A DNA stretch of 64,000 nucleotides from Rhytidiadelphus loreus (GCA_947034895.1 OX344763.1:16461001-16525000), one strand, 5' to 3'. Shown: positions 46,563-58,198, counted from the stretch's first letter. Notes: generated by a model from the sequence alone, not told the origin. Numbers and translations are program-made.

Positions 46563-48964
46563 GAAACACGATTAGTGGTGCAATCCCGTTTGTACAGTAA
46601 TCCTAACATGTAATAATTGAAAGGTCGAGTAATCTGCTGATGCATCAGTGTGCACTCCATGGCATTTGCTTCTCAGTCACCATTGAATTTTATGTTCAAT
46701 CTGGTGGTCTAGAATTGGTCAGAATGATGGGTTTTCCATATGATTTTGAACCTGAAGGAACGGTCATAGTGGAGAGTGTAGCATCAGTACGATTCGTTAT
46801 TAACTATTCCAGCTCTCTAGCAAAAGCAAAATTCAGGAGTTGCGCCAGGCAATTTGTACAGTGCAGCCTGCAAGCAGGCTTCCGAGTAAGTTGATATGTT
46901 GTTATGATGACGAAATTTGATTGTAGCGCCTCTGTTCTTGCAAAGGTGTACTCTCTAGTATTGGACGGGTTGGATCGAGTTCCAGGCTAACTTCGTGTAG
47001 TTTGATTTCAGAGTTGTGCACCGCTTGATCACAGTCAGAGAAAATATATGTGAAACCTCGTGCTTTTAGTGTTGAGTTCCTCAACCTTGTAGCACATTAT
47101 AAGATATTACCGTGACTTGTGCTGGAAATTAGCAGGCCTCAGGCTCTTGCAAGTTCAATGTATTTCTTGCTCGTTTGCGCCTAAACCTCTTTGCTTCTTC
47201 CGAATAATTGTGACAACCTTTTCTTGAGCTGCTGTTACTAAATGCTAAGTGAGAGACCTTGATTGACTTGTTTTTTCTCCAGAATTGTTCTGCGCTTCAT
47301 CACGTTCTTTAATAGTGTTGGTCTTGCACTCTTTACTAAGTTGCCTGGACACGACAAATGATATATGAATAAACACTTCATTAATTGGGTAGTTCCGAGT
47401 AAGTTGATTTGTTCTTAACGAAGTCAGGAAACTGTCTAGACTTCATTAGCTTCATTTCATTAGTTGGGTGCAAATGATATTCCCTTGAGTAGCAAATCGG
47501 CCTAAGGCTTACCATTATATTTGTGTAAATAAGCAAACTTTGGTATATTGAATGTTTGGACAAGACAAACTTGGTCCTACACATATTGACTCAACAAGAG
47601 TCCTCACAAGATCTAAATGATATGAAGCAAACTATATATACTATATCATATATATTGACTCTCAAAATACAAATTATGTACTAAAATGTATAGAACAAAT
47701 GTTCCCTGTGGAATTGCTGGGGGAATTGCTAATTGCATTACTAGTATTATGTGTATCATGTAAGTAGATGTGATGATATTGTCAATATTGTTATATTGTT
47801 GTGGAATTTCATGAAAGTAACACTTCTCTAGGGGCCTTTCTAGAACCATAGGCATCCATACCACTCGTAATTTATTTATTTATACTTTGTGGACTTGAAT
47901 GTCAAAATTATGGGTCAATATCATGGAACTCATGATAGGTCATGTTAGATATATAGAGTGAGATTGTGAGAGTGTTACTCATTTGGTGCAATTCCATGAC
48001 AAATCTTGCTGGTAAGGGATTAGCACCTGCAATCGAAATCCCGTGATTTGCAAGGAACACTACTCCAAGTGGCTTCAAGCTCCAATGGGCTACTTCTTTG
48101 ATGCTCTTTGGAGTTTTGGACAACACCATCAGGACCTCTAGAAGGATAGTCTCGCAAACTCTTCTTCCACAACTGAGCCAACACCCACCTTCCTCATAAT
48201 CTTGACATAAAACCTCCAAGTAATGGATTGAAAAGAATGAAATGCACTAGGTAGTGAAAAATAACATGCTAAGCTACAAGAGTGGCGAGGAATAATATTT
48301 CCCATGATGAGCCTTTGTTTACAACTCACTACATATAACTTCAATAATTGAATGGTTGGATCTTGATGAAATATAATTAGTTAAAGGTTTAAAAAGAAGG
48401 ACTTTACAATGTTAAAGTAGATCCTTATTATGGAAAATATTGCCTCTTTCCATTTAATGAAAGATTGTTATCTTACTTAAGTGGGGTAGATTCATTGAGG
48501 TTATAGCCTAGATAATGGTTTAGAGTTGGGCATATTACTCTAGACATCAAACATACCACTATCTATTAATTGGATGAATGTGTGTTGTTTTTTGTAGAAA
48601 ATAGTGAATGGCATTCATCAAGTACTTTTTGTCCTTTGAGTCCTTAATTAATGGATAAAATTAGTGTAACCAATTGGTATATTGAAGCTCATGCACCATG
48701 TCATCTTGATTTCTTGTCAAGACCAAGACCAACTATGATTGATAATAATTGAGGAGAGGAGAAACAATATATGAGGGATAGGTACTAGATCATGTCTCTA
48801 CTATATAGGTTTTAAACTCAAGGAATTCAATATGAGTAAGTTGTCCTATTCAATCAAAAACATCAATATGTCTACTATCTAGTTAAGAGGTGAAAATGAA
48901 GAGAAGGATGATTAGAATTTATTTTCTTCTAATGAGCCTATACTAGGTGATACAATAGGAAAAC
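46563..48964. other. CCC 3' flank and AT-rich intergenic DNA
   Basis: 46563 to about 47100 has mixed composition and likely includes the 3' UTR. A frame at 46640-46894 has no similarity. Beyond that the DNA is AT-rich. ORFs at 47646-47864 and 47908-48219 (minus) are not recognisable. No RNA gene was seen. Confidence 0.4.
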
Positions 48965-49064
48965 ACTAGTAGAAAAAATGATGTCCAAAGTGATTGTCTA
49001 CAGTGACTATAAAGTGTTCACAATGACTCATTTACAACTATTGGGGACAATTTCTAGTAGAATG
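48965..49064. mobile_element. CACTA-ended MITE fragment
   Basis: Begins CACTAGTAGAAAAAATGATG, the same outermost bases as the element at 55373-55504. No matching right end was found. The end coordinate is approximate. Confidence 0.35.
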
Positions 49065-49167
49065 TCTTAAATGAATGACTTTAATGAATCCTACAAAGGT
49101 GGAACAATCAACAATCAAAACCACCTCTTTCATTAGAGAAAATTTGGGGCCACCAAAGGGCCGCTCC

Positions 49168-49343
49168 CACTAGAAGAAAACTATGTTGCAGTCAACAAAA
49201 TCACATCAAATTGGTTTTGTTGACTATGCTGTTGAAAATGCAGTGAAAACACAAAATCTGCTTTTTTTTGCGTTTTCAACAACGCAATCAACAAAACCAA
49301 TCTGATGTGGTTTTGTTGACTGCAACATAGTTTTCTTCTAGTG
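49168..49343. mobile_element. CACTA-ended foldback MITE, 176 bp
   Basis: Left end CACTAGAAGAAAACTATGTT, right end its inverse. The inverted repeat runs about 75 bp per arm with a handful of mismatches, so the transcript would form a long hairpin. Flanking triplets are TCC and TCT, an imperfect 3-bp duplication. It is non-coding. The ends are those of CACTA-type (En/Spm) elements. Confidence 0.7.
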
Positions 49344-49625
49344 TCTGCTATGACAAACACAGCTATTAAAAGAGGAGTAGGGAGCCTATGGAATACATCG
49401 AATCTGAAGTGTCAACTTGGGTGAATATCGAGAATGTTGTCAGACCAAACCAATTAACAATTACTAAGGCAGCAATGTATACGGCAATAAGTTAATGGTG
49501 TGTTATTACCAATTAAGCAGGTTCTTTTTTTTTGGACACAAGTAATAATTAAGCAAGTTTTCTGTCATTTACTTAATTTCGTAACACCAACTACAATGAG
49601 CTACTTACTTGATTTAAGTGTTGAG

Positions 49626-50243
49626 GATGGTGAGGAGAGAAGGTCTTTATATAAGTGGGGTAGTGGTAGGTACAACAACCCATGTGGGATATGTGAATTA
49701 GGACTAAAATGAAGAGCTTCACCGCTCATAGTTATGTGAAAACAAAGAAAATGTGTTGAAAAACAAATTTTAGACTTCATTTAGGCTTAGAAGAGTATCT
49801 TTTTTCAAAAAGATTTGGTCTAAGAAAAGTTGGAAAATCAAGTCAAGTTTTATTTTCAAAAATCCGTTTCAAGTTTTGGCACTCCACATAAAAGTTATGG
49901 AAACATTTCAAAGAGGGTGTTTGAAAATGTTCAAAAAAATGACCCTTCCAACCCCTCTTTGAAATTTTCCATAACTTTTATGTGAAGTGCCAAAACCTGA
50001 AACGGATTTTTGGAAATAAAACTTGACTTGATTTACCAACTTTTTTAAGACCAAAGCTTTCTGAAAAAATATACTATTCTATGCCTAAATGAGGTCTAAA
50101 ATTTGTTTTTCAACACATTTTCTGCATTTTTACATAACTATGAGCGGTGAAGCTCCTCATTTTAGTCCTAATTCACATATCCCACGTGGGTTGTTGTACC
50201 TACCACTTCCCTACTTGTATAAAGACCTTCTCTCCTCACCATC
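49626..50243. repeat. Large 618-bp foldback (inverted repeat)
   Basis: Two arms of about 300 bp face each other around a centre near 49934. The outermost 111 bp of each arm (from gatggtgaggagagaaggtc) differ at 5 positions by my count. Inner parts include aaatccgtttcaagttttgg against ccaaaacctgaaacggattt. The outer ends do not show TIR motifs of the other families. A diverged single arm lies at 3487-3700. No ORF is conserved between arms. A read-through transcript would be an almost continuous hairpin. Confidence 0.8.
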
Positions 50244-51568
50244 TCCCACATGAAAATGGTAATGAAGTGTATCATTAGTGTGCCATCCAAAAAAAGACTT
50301 GCATGATAGATGTTCAATGGACTACCTTGGACATTATTGTGTTTTCCACAACTTGGTTGGAATGTAAAGTATTCAATAATCAAGGTTAAGGTGCATTTGA
50401 AAACCTTCATCCTCATTATTGTAACCCTTGTACTTGGATTCCGAGCCACTGACAAGCATGCGACGTTGTGACAAAAGGTGAGCGAGAATAGGGGAAAAAA
50501 GAATTCCTAAGCAAATAAAGTTCAATCTGTGGGGTCCTTGGAGGTGCTCTGGAGCGGCCCTCCAGAGGCCTGCGATTTTCTCTAATGGGGGTAGATGCTA
50601 AAATCTACCAGTGAATGAATATACAACAAATATTATCAAATCTTTTTCTTTAGAAACAACTAAGAAAATAAAGAATCATTCACCTACACTTACATCCACT
50701 AAGAGCATCAATGGAAGGATCAAAGATAAGGCCAAAGTGGATACAATTTATCCCAAACCCTCCTACACTCCTAGTGTTTTCCATAGAGTTTGTCTTACCG
50801 TGTCAAGTAGAGGTTCACCAAATTCAATTTTATCCTACATGCAACTAATGATCCGTCAATTCACTATTTAAGAGACAAATTTTAATGTGTAAAGGTGGGA
50901 AACAAGAGGTTGAAAAACTCTTCAAAACAAGGTAGCTAAAACTAATTGTAACCTATTAAAAAAACCATCCCATCTAGATTTGTGTGTTCTATAATATGAG
51001 TATGTATGAGAGCCTTGGGTCAACTTAGGATGCTGCCTATTATCAATATTTTTTAAAATTCATTGTTTACACATGCAATGTCCAAAAAATTCATGCAAAG
51101 ATCATCTAAAATCCCCTTTTGATCAACAAACTTCCAACAAGATCCAACACTACTTTGATAGTTGAATAACAGAAACCAAGCTCGGTTGTTTACTCCATTG
51201 ATATTAGGCGTCGTCACCTTATGGGGAGTGCTAGCATGTGAGCATATAATCTATGAGCCCATGATGATTCTATATTATAGACACTTTCTACAATTATAGA
51301 TGTCTATATGTTATAGGTACCAGTCCTAAATTACAAACGTTATAGGTACATCTATTGTTATAAACACCTTCTAGGTACATACCTACCACTAGGTTCAAGG
51401 CTCATAGGCTCACTTCTCTATGCTTATGCGCTACCATTGTTGGTCACCTTATAGACTTACATAGATGTGAAATTAGAGCGTACAATCAATTTCAGATGCT
51501 CTAATAATAAGACAGTGAGTGCCATGGTTGCCTTAACCACACACACACAGCGCTTGTTTGGGCATCAC
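50244..51568. other. Intergenic DNA with repeat remnants
   Basis: About 50515-50590 has a GC-richer patch (ggagcggccctccagaggcc) followed by tctaatggg, resembling a family D end. About 51045-51240 is a family B fragment (acatgcaatgtccaaaaaat, ttccaacaagatccaaca). No gene was recognised. Confidence 0.4.
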
Positions 51569-52045
51569 CTGGCTAAACCTCCCAACCGGAATGTGGTCCG
51601 AATTGGAGTCACCACCGCATTCCAATTCTGAAGTCCGGCTGCCACTACTAGAGCTCAATGTTGTGATCATCTTCTTCTTCTCGATTGAGTTGCCACTCGA
51701 TGATGCCAGTGGAGCGTCCGTGGCGTCCGTGGCGGCGTCCGCAGCGTCTCCTTTGCTGCCATGATTTCGAGTCTGTTTCTTCTTTGGTTTTGGTTTTGTG
51801 CACAGCAGAGGAGGTGTATTTGCAGGTGTATTTGCAGGGGACTCGAAAGAAAGCTTACTATCATTTCCAGACACCTTCAAGCCTGATTTTCTAGGACCTA
51901 CATCAGTAGTAGTACAACTTCCTTGAATTACAAGCTTCCGCACCTGCGTCGGAGATTGCAGGACATCGATGAGCTTGTCCAAGGCTTCCTTTACATTCCT
52001 GGCTGCGTACGTGCTGGCGTAGCTGTCCTTCAAGAATTTCCCCAT
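51533..52045 (-). CDS. Hypothetical Ser/Lys-rich protein, possibly a first exon
   Basis: An ORF of 170 codons whose composition is clearly less AT-rich than the DNA around it. The start ATG (52045) sits in a good context (ctccaATGG). The N-terminus is helical and charged (MGKFLKDSYASTYAARNVKE, then ALDKLIDVLQSP), followed by a low-complexity half: KPKPKKKQTR (possible nuclear localisation signal), an Ala/Asp repeat of type DAATDATDA, and Ser runs. The frame also contains a splice-donor-like FSQ codon end (AGCCAG/gtgatg, exon end about 51569), so the true protein may continue in exons I cannot identify. Not recognised as any family. Could be a lineage-specific gene or a gene fragment. Confidence 0.42.
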   Translation of the reverse strand: MGKFLKDSYASTYAARNVKEALDKLIDVLQSPTQVRKLVIQGSCTTTDVGPRKSGLKVSGNDSKLSFESPANTPANTPPLLCTKPKPKKKQTRNHGSKGDAADAATDATDAPLASSSGNSIEKKKMITTLSSSSGSRTSELECGGDSNSDHIPVGRFSQVMPKQALCVCG

Positions 52046-53289
52046 TGGAGTAAGTTACGCGCGATTAGGCGGAGCTTACAGTCTATTAGGAACTCAGGTA
52101 GCGGCTAGCTTGCAAGCTAGTGCGTCAGTTTCACGTTGGTGGAGTACTAAAGACCCGTAAAATTGACATTATTTTTCAATCCTTTTTGTTGTTTGGGCTT
52201 TTTTTTGCATTGGTTCATCACTCAACCGTGAAGGATTGCTTGAACGTTGATACGGTCTCTAAGCATTCAAGGAGTCACGTCTCCTAGACTTGGCTTAAAA
52301 CGGTTTCCTTTGAGAGATACACAAGGACATGGTGATTCTACTTGAAGCGTTTCTAAAGAGTGTTGTTTAAGATGTCAATTTCATTAAAAGTGGTGTGATT
52401 TCAGTGCCAAAAAACTATGGCAATGACATATATATGTACATAAAGATTTAACATATATATTACAAGTATGGATTTATATTTTATGGCAAGTGAAAGGTGA
52501 CAAAGTAATGGAATACTACCAATTTAAGAAATTTGACATTTTAAGCTTAATATATGTACGAGTTTGCAAATTACCCAATCATTAGTTTCAAAGGAAATTT
52601 ACAATTGTACAATTTGAAAGAAAAAAGAAATGATATCCAAGAATAATTGATCATTTTTCCTTATTTTAAAGTGCAATGCAAAATGAGAAAATCAGATGGA
52701 GTGTACATCTTACCATAGATTTATTGTGAGTTTCATAGTAGTAAAAATCCAATGATTTCCTCCATTAGATCAGCTCACCCTCAATTATATTGTTAGAAAG
52801 GTTAGCATTGCCTTCGGCCTATTTGGAAGACAACTCTCATAGCATTCCAATTTTTGCTTACATTGTAAGACATACAAAACCTTCTATAATTTGCTCATGA
52901 AATATTCATGATGTTAACCCAAAGTGCATACCTAACTATTAATTTATGCAAATTGGAAAAGAAGGCAAGTTTCACCTAATTTTGGAATGCCTTTATCATT
53001 TAGCATCTCTCATGTAGGTCTAGTCTTTCTATCATTTAGCATCTCTCATGCAAGTCTAGTCTTTCTATCATTTAGCATCTCTCATGCAGGTCTAGTCTTT
53101 CTATCATTTAGCATCTCTCATGCAGGTCTAGTCTTTCTTCAAGGTCTAGTCTATTAATATTACATTCTAGAGAGCTTGACACCCAATAAAGAATGTTCAT
53201 ACATCATTGCATCCAATTCTCACTAGATACTGACATTCATATTAATTTGTCTCAATGTAATCTTTTTTCTTGTGATTCTCTCTGTATTT
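52046..53289. other. Intergenic DNA; short 36-bp tandem array inside
   Basis: The first 150 bases may be the leader or promoter of the minus-strand ORF at 51533-52045, as they keep mixed composition. The remainder is AT-rich with no recognised gene apart from the tandem array at 52992-53135. Confidence 0.4.
52992..53135. repeat. Tandem array, 36-bp unit, 4 copies
   Basis: The unit begins ctatcatttagcatctctca and ends ggtctagtcttt. The four copies differ at only one or two bases each (tgtagg, tgcaag, tgcagg, tgcagg). A partial ggtctagtct follows. It is non-coding. Confidence 0.85.
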
Positions 53290-54397
53290 TTCCAACTTCA
53301 TAGAAGTCGAGTAATTAATCATCTAGAAAACAATCAAGTCCGTGAAAACCTCTACTTTCTTGAGTATAATGCAAATTTCCATTTCCATTTCTATAAGGGT
53401 GCATGTGGGCCTAAAATTTTGCAAATGTATACAAGTTTGGTGAAGATTTTGCATGAGTTCAAGATCAAAATTTATTCCAACATAGACCTATGAGTTTTGG
53501 AGATCACTTGGTAAGGAAAATGGAAGTGTAGGACTTTTGACTTCATCTACTATATATTCTCTAATGTCTTTTATTTTCACTAGGCTTTGCTTACAAGGCA
53601 TTTTTTCCATCAAGATTTCAACATAGACTATGACAAGTTAAAATAGTAGATGTGAGCTTTGGCTAAGTACATCACCATTACACATAAGAACCTCTAGTGC
53701 CATCCACATGGGAGTACCTTCCTTGCCATGCATTGAACAACTTGGTGTTAATCGTGTCAGCATCTAAGGCGTCGGTATCATGATCTGCAAAAAATTTATA
53801 AACTTGCTATAAGACACTGAAATCTAAAATCTTCACCTCAAACATACTAGTGAGATTATTCACTAAATTGTTCATGGACTTGAAATCTTTGTGGAAAATC
53901 CCTTGATTGTGTAGATGTTTCATCTTGATTGCTATCTTGTCCATGCTTGACATCCATTGCTTTGCTCAAGTTCAAATTAAGTTGGTGTAGCAATAAGTGC
54001 AAGTTGCTATTTAGCATCTCCATGACAACCATTGGATGGCCCTCATAATCCCCTTTGCCAACAAAAATTCCAAATAGATTCACTATATATTGTGTTAGAT
54101 GTTGGAACTCCATTAGTTTCCTCACTTCTATTCTCAAATTGCACTAGAAGAAACCCACATTTTTCTTGATGCATTTTTTGTGACGTCTACTTGTTTTTAT
54201 GTTACATTTAATGTTACAACTAACATCTTGATGTTATTGTTGATATAAAAACATGTGGATGTCACAAAAAATGCGTCATGAAAAACATGGGGTTCTTTTA
54301 GTACAGAATCTTTATAGTACAATCCACCTTTGACCATCTACATTTCAGTACTTTTGCACCACCTCCAAACCTAATTAGTTCACCAAGCTCAATATGG
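53290..54397 (-). pseudogene. Protein kinase pseudogene (TKL-like), split by a MITE
   Basis: Read right to left, most of a kinase domain is present in broken frames: IELGELIRFGGGAKVLKCRW (glycine loop) and VDCTIKIL (VAIK-type Lys), then the MITE at 54142-54302, then RIEVRKLMEFQH, YIVNLFGIFVG, PMVVMEMLNSNLHLLL, IFHKDFKSMNNL (catalytic loop; HRD changed to HKD), KILDFS (DFG changed to DFS), GTPMWMALEVLM (APE region), VEILMEKMP, LPSDLQ, and FRPTCTL near 53370. At least three frameshifts and several stops are visible, so it cannot make a kinase. Closest in style to soluble plant Ser/Thr/Tyr (TKL) kinases; the exact family was not determined. The N-terminal boundary is uncertain. Confidence 0.8.
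54142..54302. mobile_element. CACTA-ended foldback MITE inside the kinase pseudogene
   Basis: Left end CACTAGAAGAAACCCA, right end the inverse of a decayed TACTAAAAGAACCCCA. The arms are complementary for about 60 bp (gcattttttgtgac against gtcacaaaaaatgc). 161 bp, non-coding. The kinase frame stops at TIKIL on one side and resumes just before RIEVRKL on the other, which defines the insertion site. Confidence 0.65.
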
Positions 54398-55372
54398 GAT
54401 GGATGGATTTGCAAAACAACATGTAGTTTTGCAAATTTTGTTGAAGTTGGTAGTGTTGGTTTTTCATCTTGGAGAGATTTTAGAGGCCAAATTGATGATC
54501 ATCCTCTTATCTTCTTTCTAAGTCATACACATTGCATCTTGCATATTTCTTGTACAGGTTCCATCTTGCATGTCTCTTAAAGATCAATTCTATATATAAG
54601 TCGCATATGAAAGTTATTATCAACCCATTAGATTTTGTATGGAATCCTGTTCCATCTAAAATATAATTCATCAATTGAAAAGACTGAATAGAATAGAAAA
54701 CTATATAGAAAATTGTTTAGAAATCACTTCAAGATGCTGCTGCAAACAATTCTAGAGGGCATAGGATTTATGTCAAAATCAACAAAAAATTGATCCAGAT
54801 CAACGTGACCAAAACAATAGAAATTTCCAATTTTTCTACTAGTGTTATCTTTCTAATCTCAAAGACCCAAAGGCTACTTCATTGAACTATGCTCATTGAA
54901 CTACTTCATTCTTCAACAAAGGTAGTTTCAAATTCTTGAGTAATTATTTCTTCTATTCAAACACTTGAATTAATTGTGCTCAATCTTATAAAGGTAAAGT
55001 CGATGATTCTTTTATAATTTAGGACACAATGAACAATGTAATTAAAAAAAATTTGGTGGCACCACTAGCTATGATAAGGACAAAAGAGTTCCATTCGCGA
55101 TTAATATTAGATTCATTTAATGAATTATTGTGGCCAATTGCCAATTCCTTACTTGAAGGCAATTGTAGAAGGAATTTGCAATGTGCCACTGATTGTTAGA
55201 CTAACATTCATAATATTGTTGTTCATCAAGTTCATTGATTGATTCATATATGAGATTCTTTTTGGCACCTATAAAGCTCAATAATTATAGAATTTGACCT
55301 ACATTGAGTAACTCTAAAGTGAGATTTGAGTTGAGGTTCCTATAAAAAAAATATACATAATGTTAGATGTTT
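54398..55372. other. AT-rich DNA with one half MITE
   Basis: A right half related to the 55373-55504 element ends at 54844 (tttttctactagtg, preceded by gatcaacgtgaccaaaacaa). Its left arm is missing. No gene is seen, though the kinase pseudogene's N-terminal part may extend some way in. Confidence 0.45.
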
Positions 55373-55504
55373 CACTAGTAGAAAATTAGGCCCAATCTGT
55401 TGTTTTGGTCGCATTGATCATCAACAAATTTTTGTTGATCAATAGAAATTTGTTGATGATCAATGCGACCAAAACAACAGATTGGGCCTAATTTTCTACT
55501 AGTG
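55373..55504. mobile_element. CACTA-ended MITE with perfect 59-bp inverted repeat
   Basis: The left arm 55373-55431 (CACTAGTAGAAAATTAGGCC..) and right arm 55446-55504 are exact reverse complements over 59 bases, around a 14-base loop. It is flanked by TTT on both sides (55370-55372, 55505-55507), a 3-bp duplication as made by CACTA-type transposases. 132 bp, no coding capacity. Perfect arms suggest recent activity or gene conversion. Confidence 0.82.
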
Positions 55505-58198
55505 TTTTGTTAGTGACGATCTCCAAACAATGCTTGACTAAATATATTACAACCAAGCTTGAAACTTTGTTTAAAGCTAAGACATATAAAAGAGATATCC
55601 TTGATTCCAACTTTTTTTTTCATGATATGTTTTTCATTTGACCACTTACAAGTAATCATATTTTATAATCACTATAGCACATCCCACCATTCTAGACAAG
55701 TTTAAACCCCTACATATTCAATTTTTTAATCAACTGAAACATTAGAGGTATAGAATAAGAGATATTGAGGTTAAAAGTTGATCATGAGTTCATTGAACTT
55801 TGAAAGTTGAATGAGAATCAAAGTGAGGGCCACTTCATGCTACATTGAGAGGCTATGGCATTGAGTGGCCAAACTTTGTTGAGAGTCCAAAGAAATGAGC
55901 AATAAATAGGCAATAAATAATAGGAATTGGAGCCTTTGGCCAGCTATAGTGTGAAGCCTCTAAAGGCCAAGTCCAAAGTCCAAAGCCTTAGCAATGAACT
56001 CCCATGGCCTCTCAACTTGGATGGCCATAAATGTGAAGCCTCCAAAGGCCAAGCCCAAAGCATTCATTTCTAACCAACCCAAACTTTCTTTGAGAGTTTG
56101 TCGCCATGTAGGCAATTTATTGCCATATAGGTAGTTGGAGGGTGATGGCTTTTGGACTTGTACCTTCAAGTGTGAAGGGTCGAAAGGCCAAACTTTGGAT
56201 TTCTTGAAATTTGATTGGTAGAAACCCACGGTCTCTCAACCTTTGGCCATAGTGTGAAGTGACATACCTAGAAAATATATCTCATTAGATTAGTTGCAAC
56301 TTTGCAAATTCACATCATTAGATGAGTTTCAGCTTTTGTTAAGGGTTGTGAGTTTTCCTTGCGTTTTCCTACATTCCTAAGCTCTAGGATCTCCGCCACG
56401 CAGCTTGATGGTGTGGTTGAGAGATTGCCACGTCAACAAGCATTAAAAAAGTATTTTTTAAATATTTTTTATTTTAATATTTTAATATTTTTTTCCAAGC
56501 AACGCTGGCTAGTTCCCAATAGCAGGAATCAGCCTGAAACGACCCTCTCGGCAAGCCAAAACACATCTAATGTTTATTCAATTCCAAAGTCCTCTTAAGG
56601 TATTGGAGTCTTTTCTAATCCATCTTGTGATCAAAAGAAGAAGAGTGAAAAATACAAAGCATGAATCTTAATATAGCTTAGCTTGATTAATCTAATGGAA
56701 TATATTTTAATTTATTTTTCATTCAAAACTTGATAAAACCTTGATCAATTTCCAAATTCTATATCTCTTATTCTATACCTCTAATGTTTGAATTGATTAA
56801 AAAATTGACACTATACAAATTGATTAGTCTAAAATGGTGGGCTATATTCCATTAAATAATTTATTAAATAATTTAATTACTTGTAGGAGGTCTAAGAAAA
56901 AACACAACATAAAAATAGGTTGGAATCATCTAATCTAGTATTCATGATTATCTTTCTAGACTTCTTTAAAATTAAAAAAAATCTTCAAAAAATATATAAA
57001 TATGGAATCTTCAATTTCCAATGAATAAAATCATTCTACAAAATTCAATTGCATACCATGTAACAACGTAGTAGTATATTGTTACGTATGTCCAAATAAT
57101 TATTGCTATGTATATGATTATGTTTATATTGTATTTTTTTATTAAAAATAATTTAATTTTGATTTGTTTAGTAATCACAGGAAGAAGGGAGTCAATATCT
57201 TCTTTGTCGTGAAGTCATTAGACTTTTGGGAACAGATTTTGCTTTGATAATAAACTACAATATAAAACAATTAATGTATCTCACACTAATTGAATTAACT
57301 TGATGTAGTGAATTATTAGTATGTATTGTACTATTTGGAATTGTTTTGGAATGCAATAGCTTTAGTACCTTTGTTTCATCATTTTGAAATATTCAACATT
57401 AAAACATTAGGAAATCCAATATGTATTCTAAGGTTAGAAGATGAATTTGGAATAGAAATGTATGGTACCTCTAATATTGTGCTATTCTTGCATTGAAATT
57501 GAAATTGCTGCAATATTTTGTAAATAAATGTCATATTGAATAATCATTAGTAAGATTTATCAACCATACTATACTTCAATTTTTGCTATTGACATGTGAT
57601 GAAACTAGTCCTTTATACATTTGACTTGAATACCATAGCTTCCTAGTAGCTTGGACAACTTTTGTCTAAAAATTTATTAAAAATAGTTAGGCAACCCAAA
57701 AAATAATATATCTAAATTGTCCAATTTTAAAATTAAAATTAAACAAGTTAGGCATTCATCTAAGTTGTTCTACCAATTTTTGTACACACACATATATATA
57801 AAAACATTGGTGTTGTTACTTTAGCATTGGTATTTATGCCAAATGTAACCCCTCCCACTTCTAACAAAAATTGTGTTTTCCTATAACCTTAAACATGAAA
57901 TACAAACACCAACTGATATTCAACAATAGACATTCTAGATCTAAACAAAACTCAATGTTCATGACCAATTTAGAGAAATACTTTCAAGATATTTCACTTA
58001 GAAATGGGCACATCTCTTTGAATTGCAATTAAATTTTTGTCAATACATCAAGATTCCAAAGATTTGGCAACAAGTAAAGTAGAATCACTTCCATTATAGA
58101 ATATGTAAACATTATTTTCATCTACTTTATTTGTCTCTTGAGCAAGAACTATCAATTAATTAGTGGTATACTACTACAGACTAAATAAGTGACCAAAC
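55505..58198. other. AT-rich intergenic DNA
   Basis: About 55860-56260 has repeated tggcc/aaggcc words with local inverted symmetry (gtgaagcctctaaaggccaa and gtgaagcctccaaaggccaa are direct repeats). Apart from the family D-like element at 56316-56572, no gene or RNA was recognised. Confidence 0.4.
56316..56572. mobile_element. Family D-like TIR element, 257 bp
   Basis: Left end CATTAGATGAGTTTCAG, right end ..CACATCTAATG. Subterminal parts are GC-richer (ctccgccacgcagc; cgaccctctcggc) and the centre is almost pure A/T (56440-56500), the same layout as 23184-23498. It is non-coding. Confidence 0.45.

Noticed and set aside
46640..46894. 84-codon plus-strand ORF after the cotransporter stop
   Set aside because: Probably in the 3' UTR; no similarity and no splice join required.
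47908..48219. 103-codon minus-strand ORF containing LKPLGVVF, reminiscent of a kinase catalytic loop
   Set aside because: No other kinase subdomain is found in order around it, so the resemblance is too weak to call.
52992..53135. CRISPR-like array
   Set aside because: The 36-bp units are contiguous without spacers, so this is a plain tandem repeat in a plant-type nuclear sequence.
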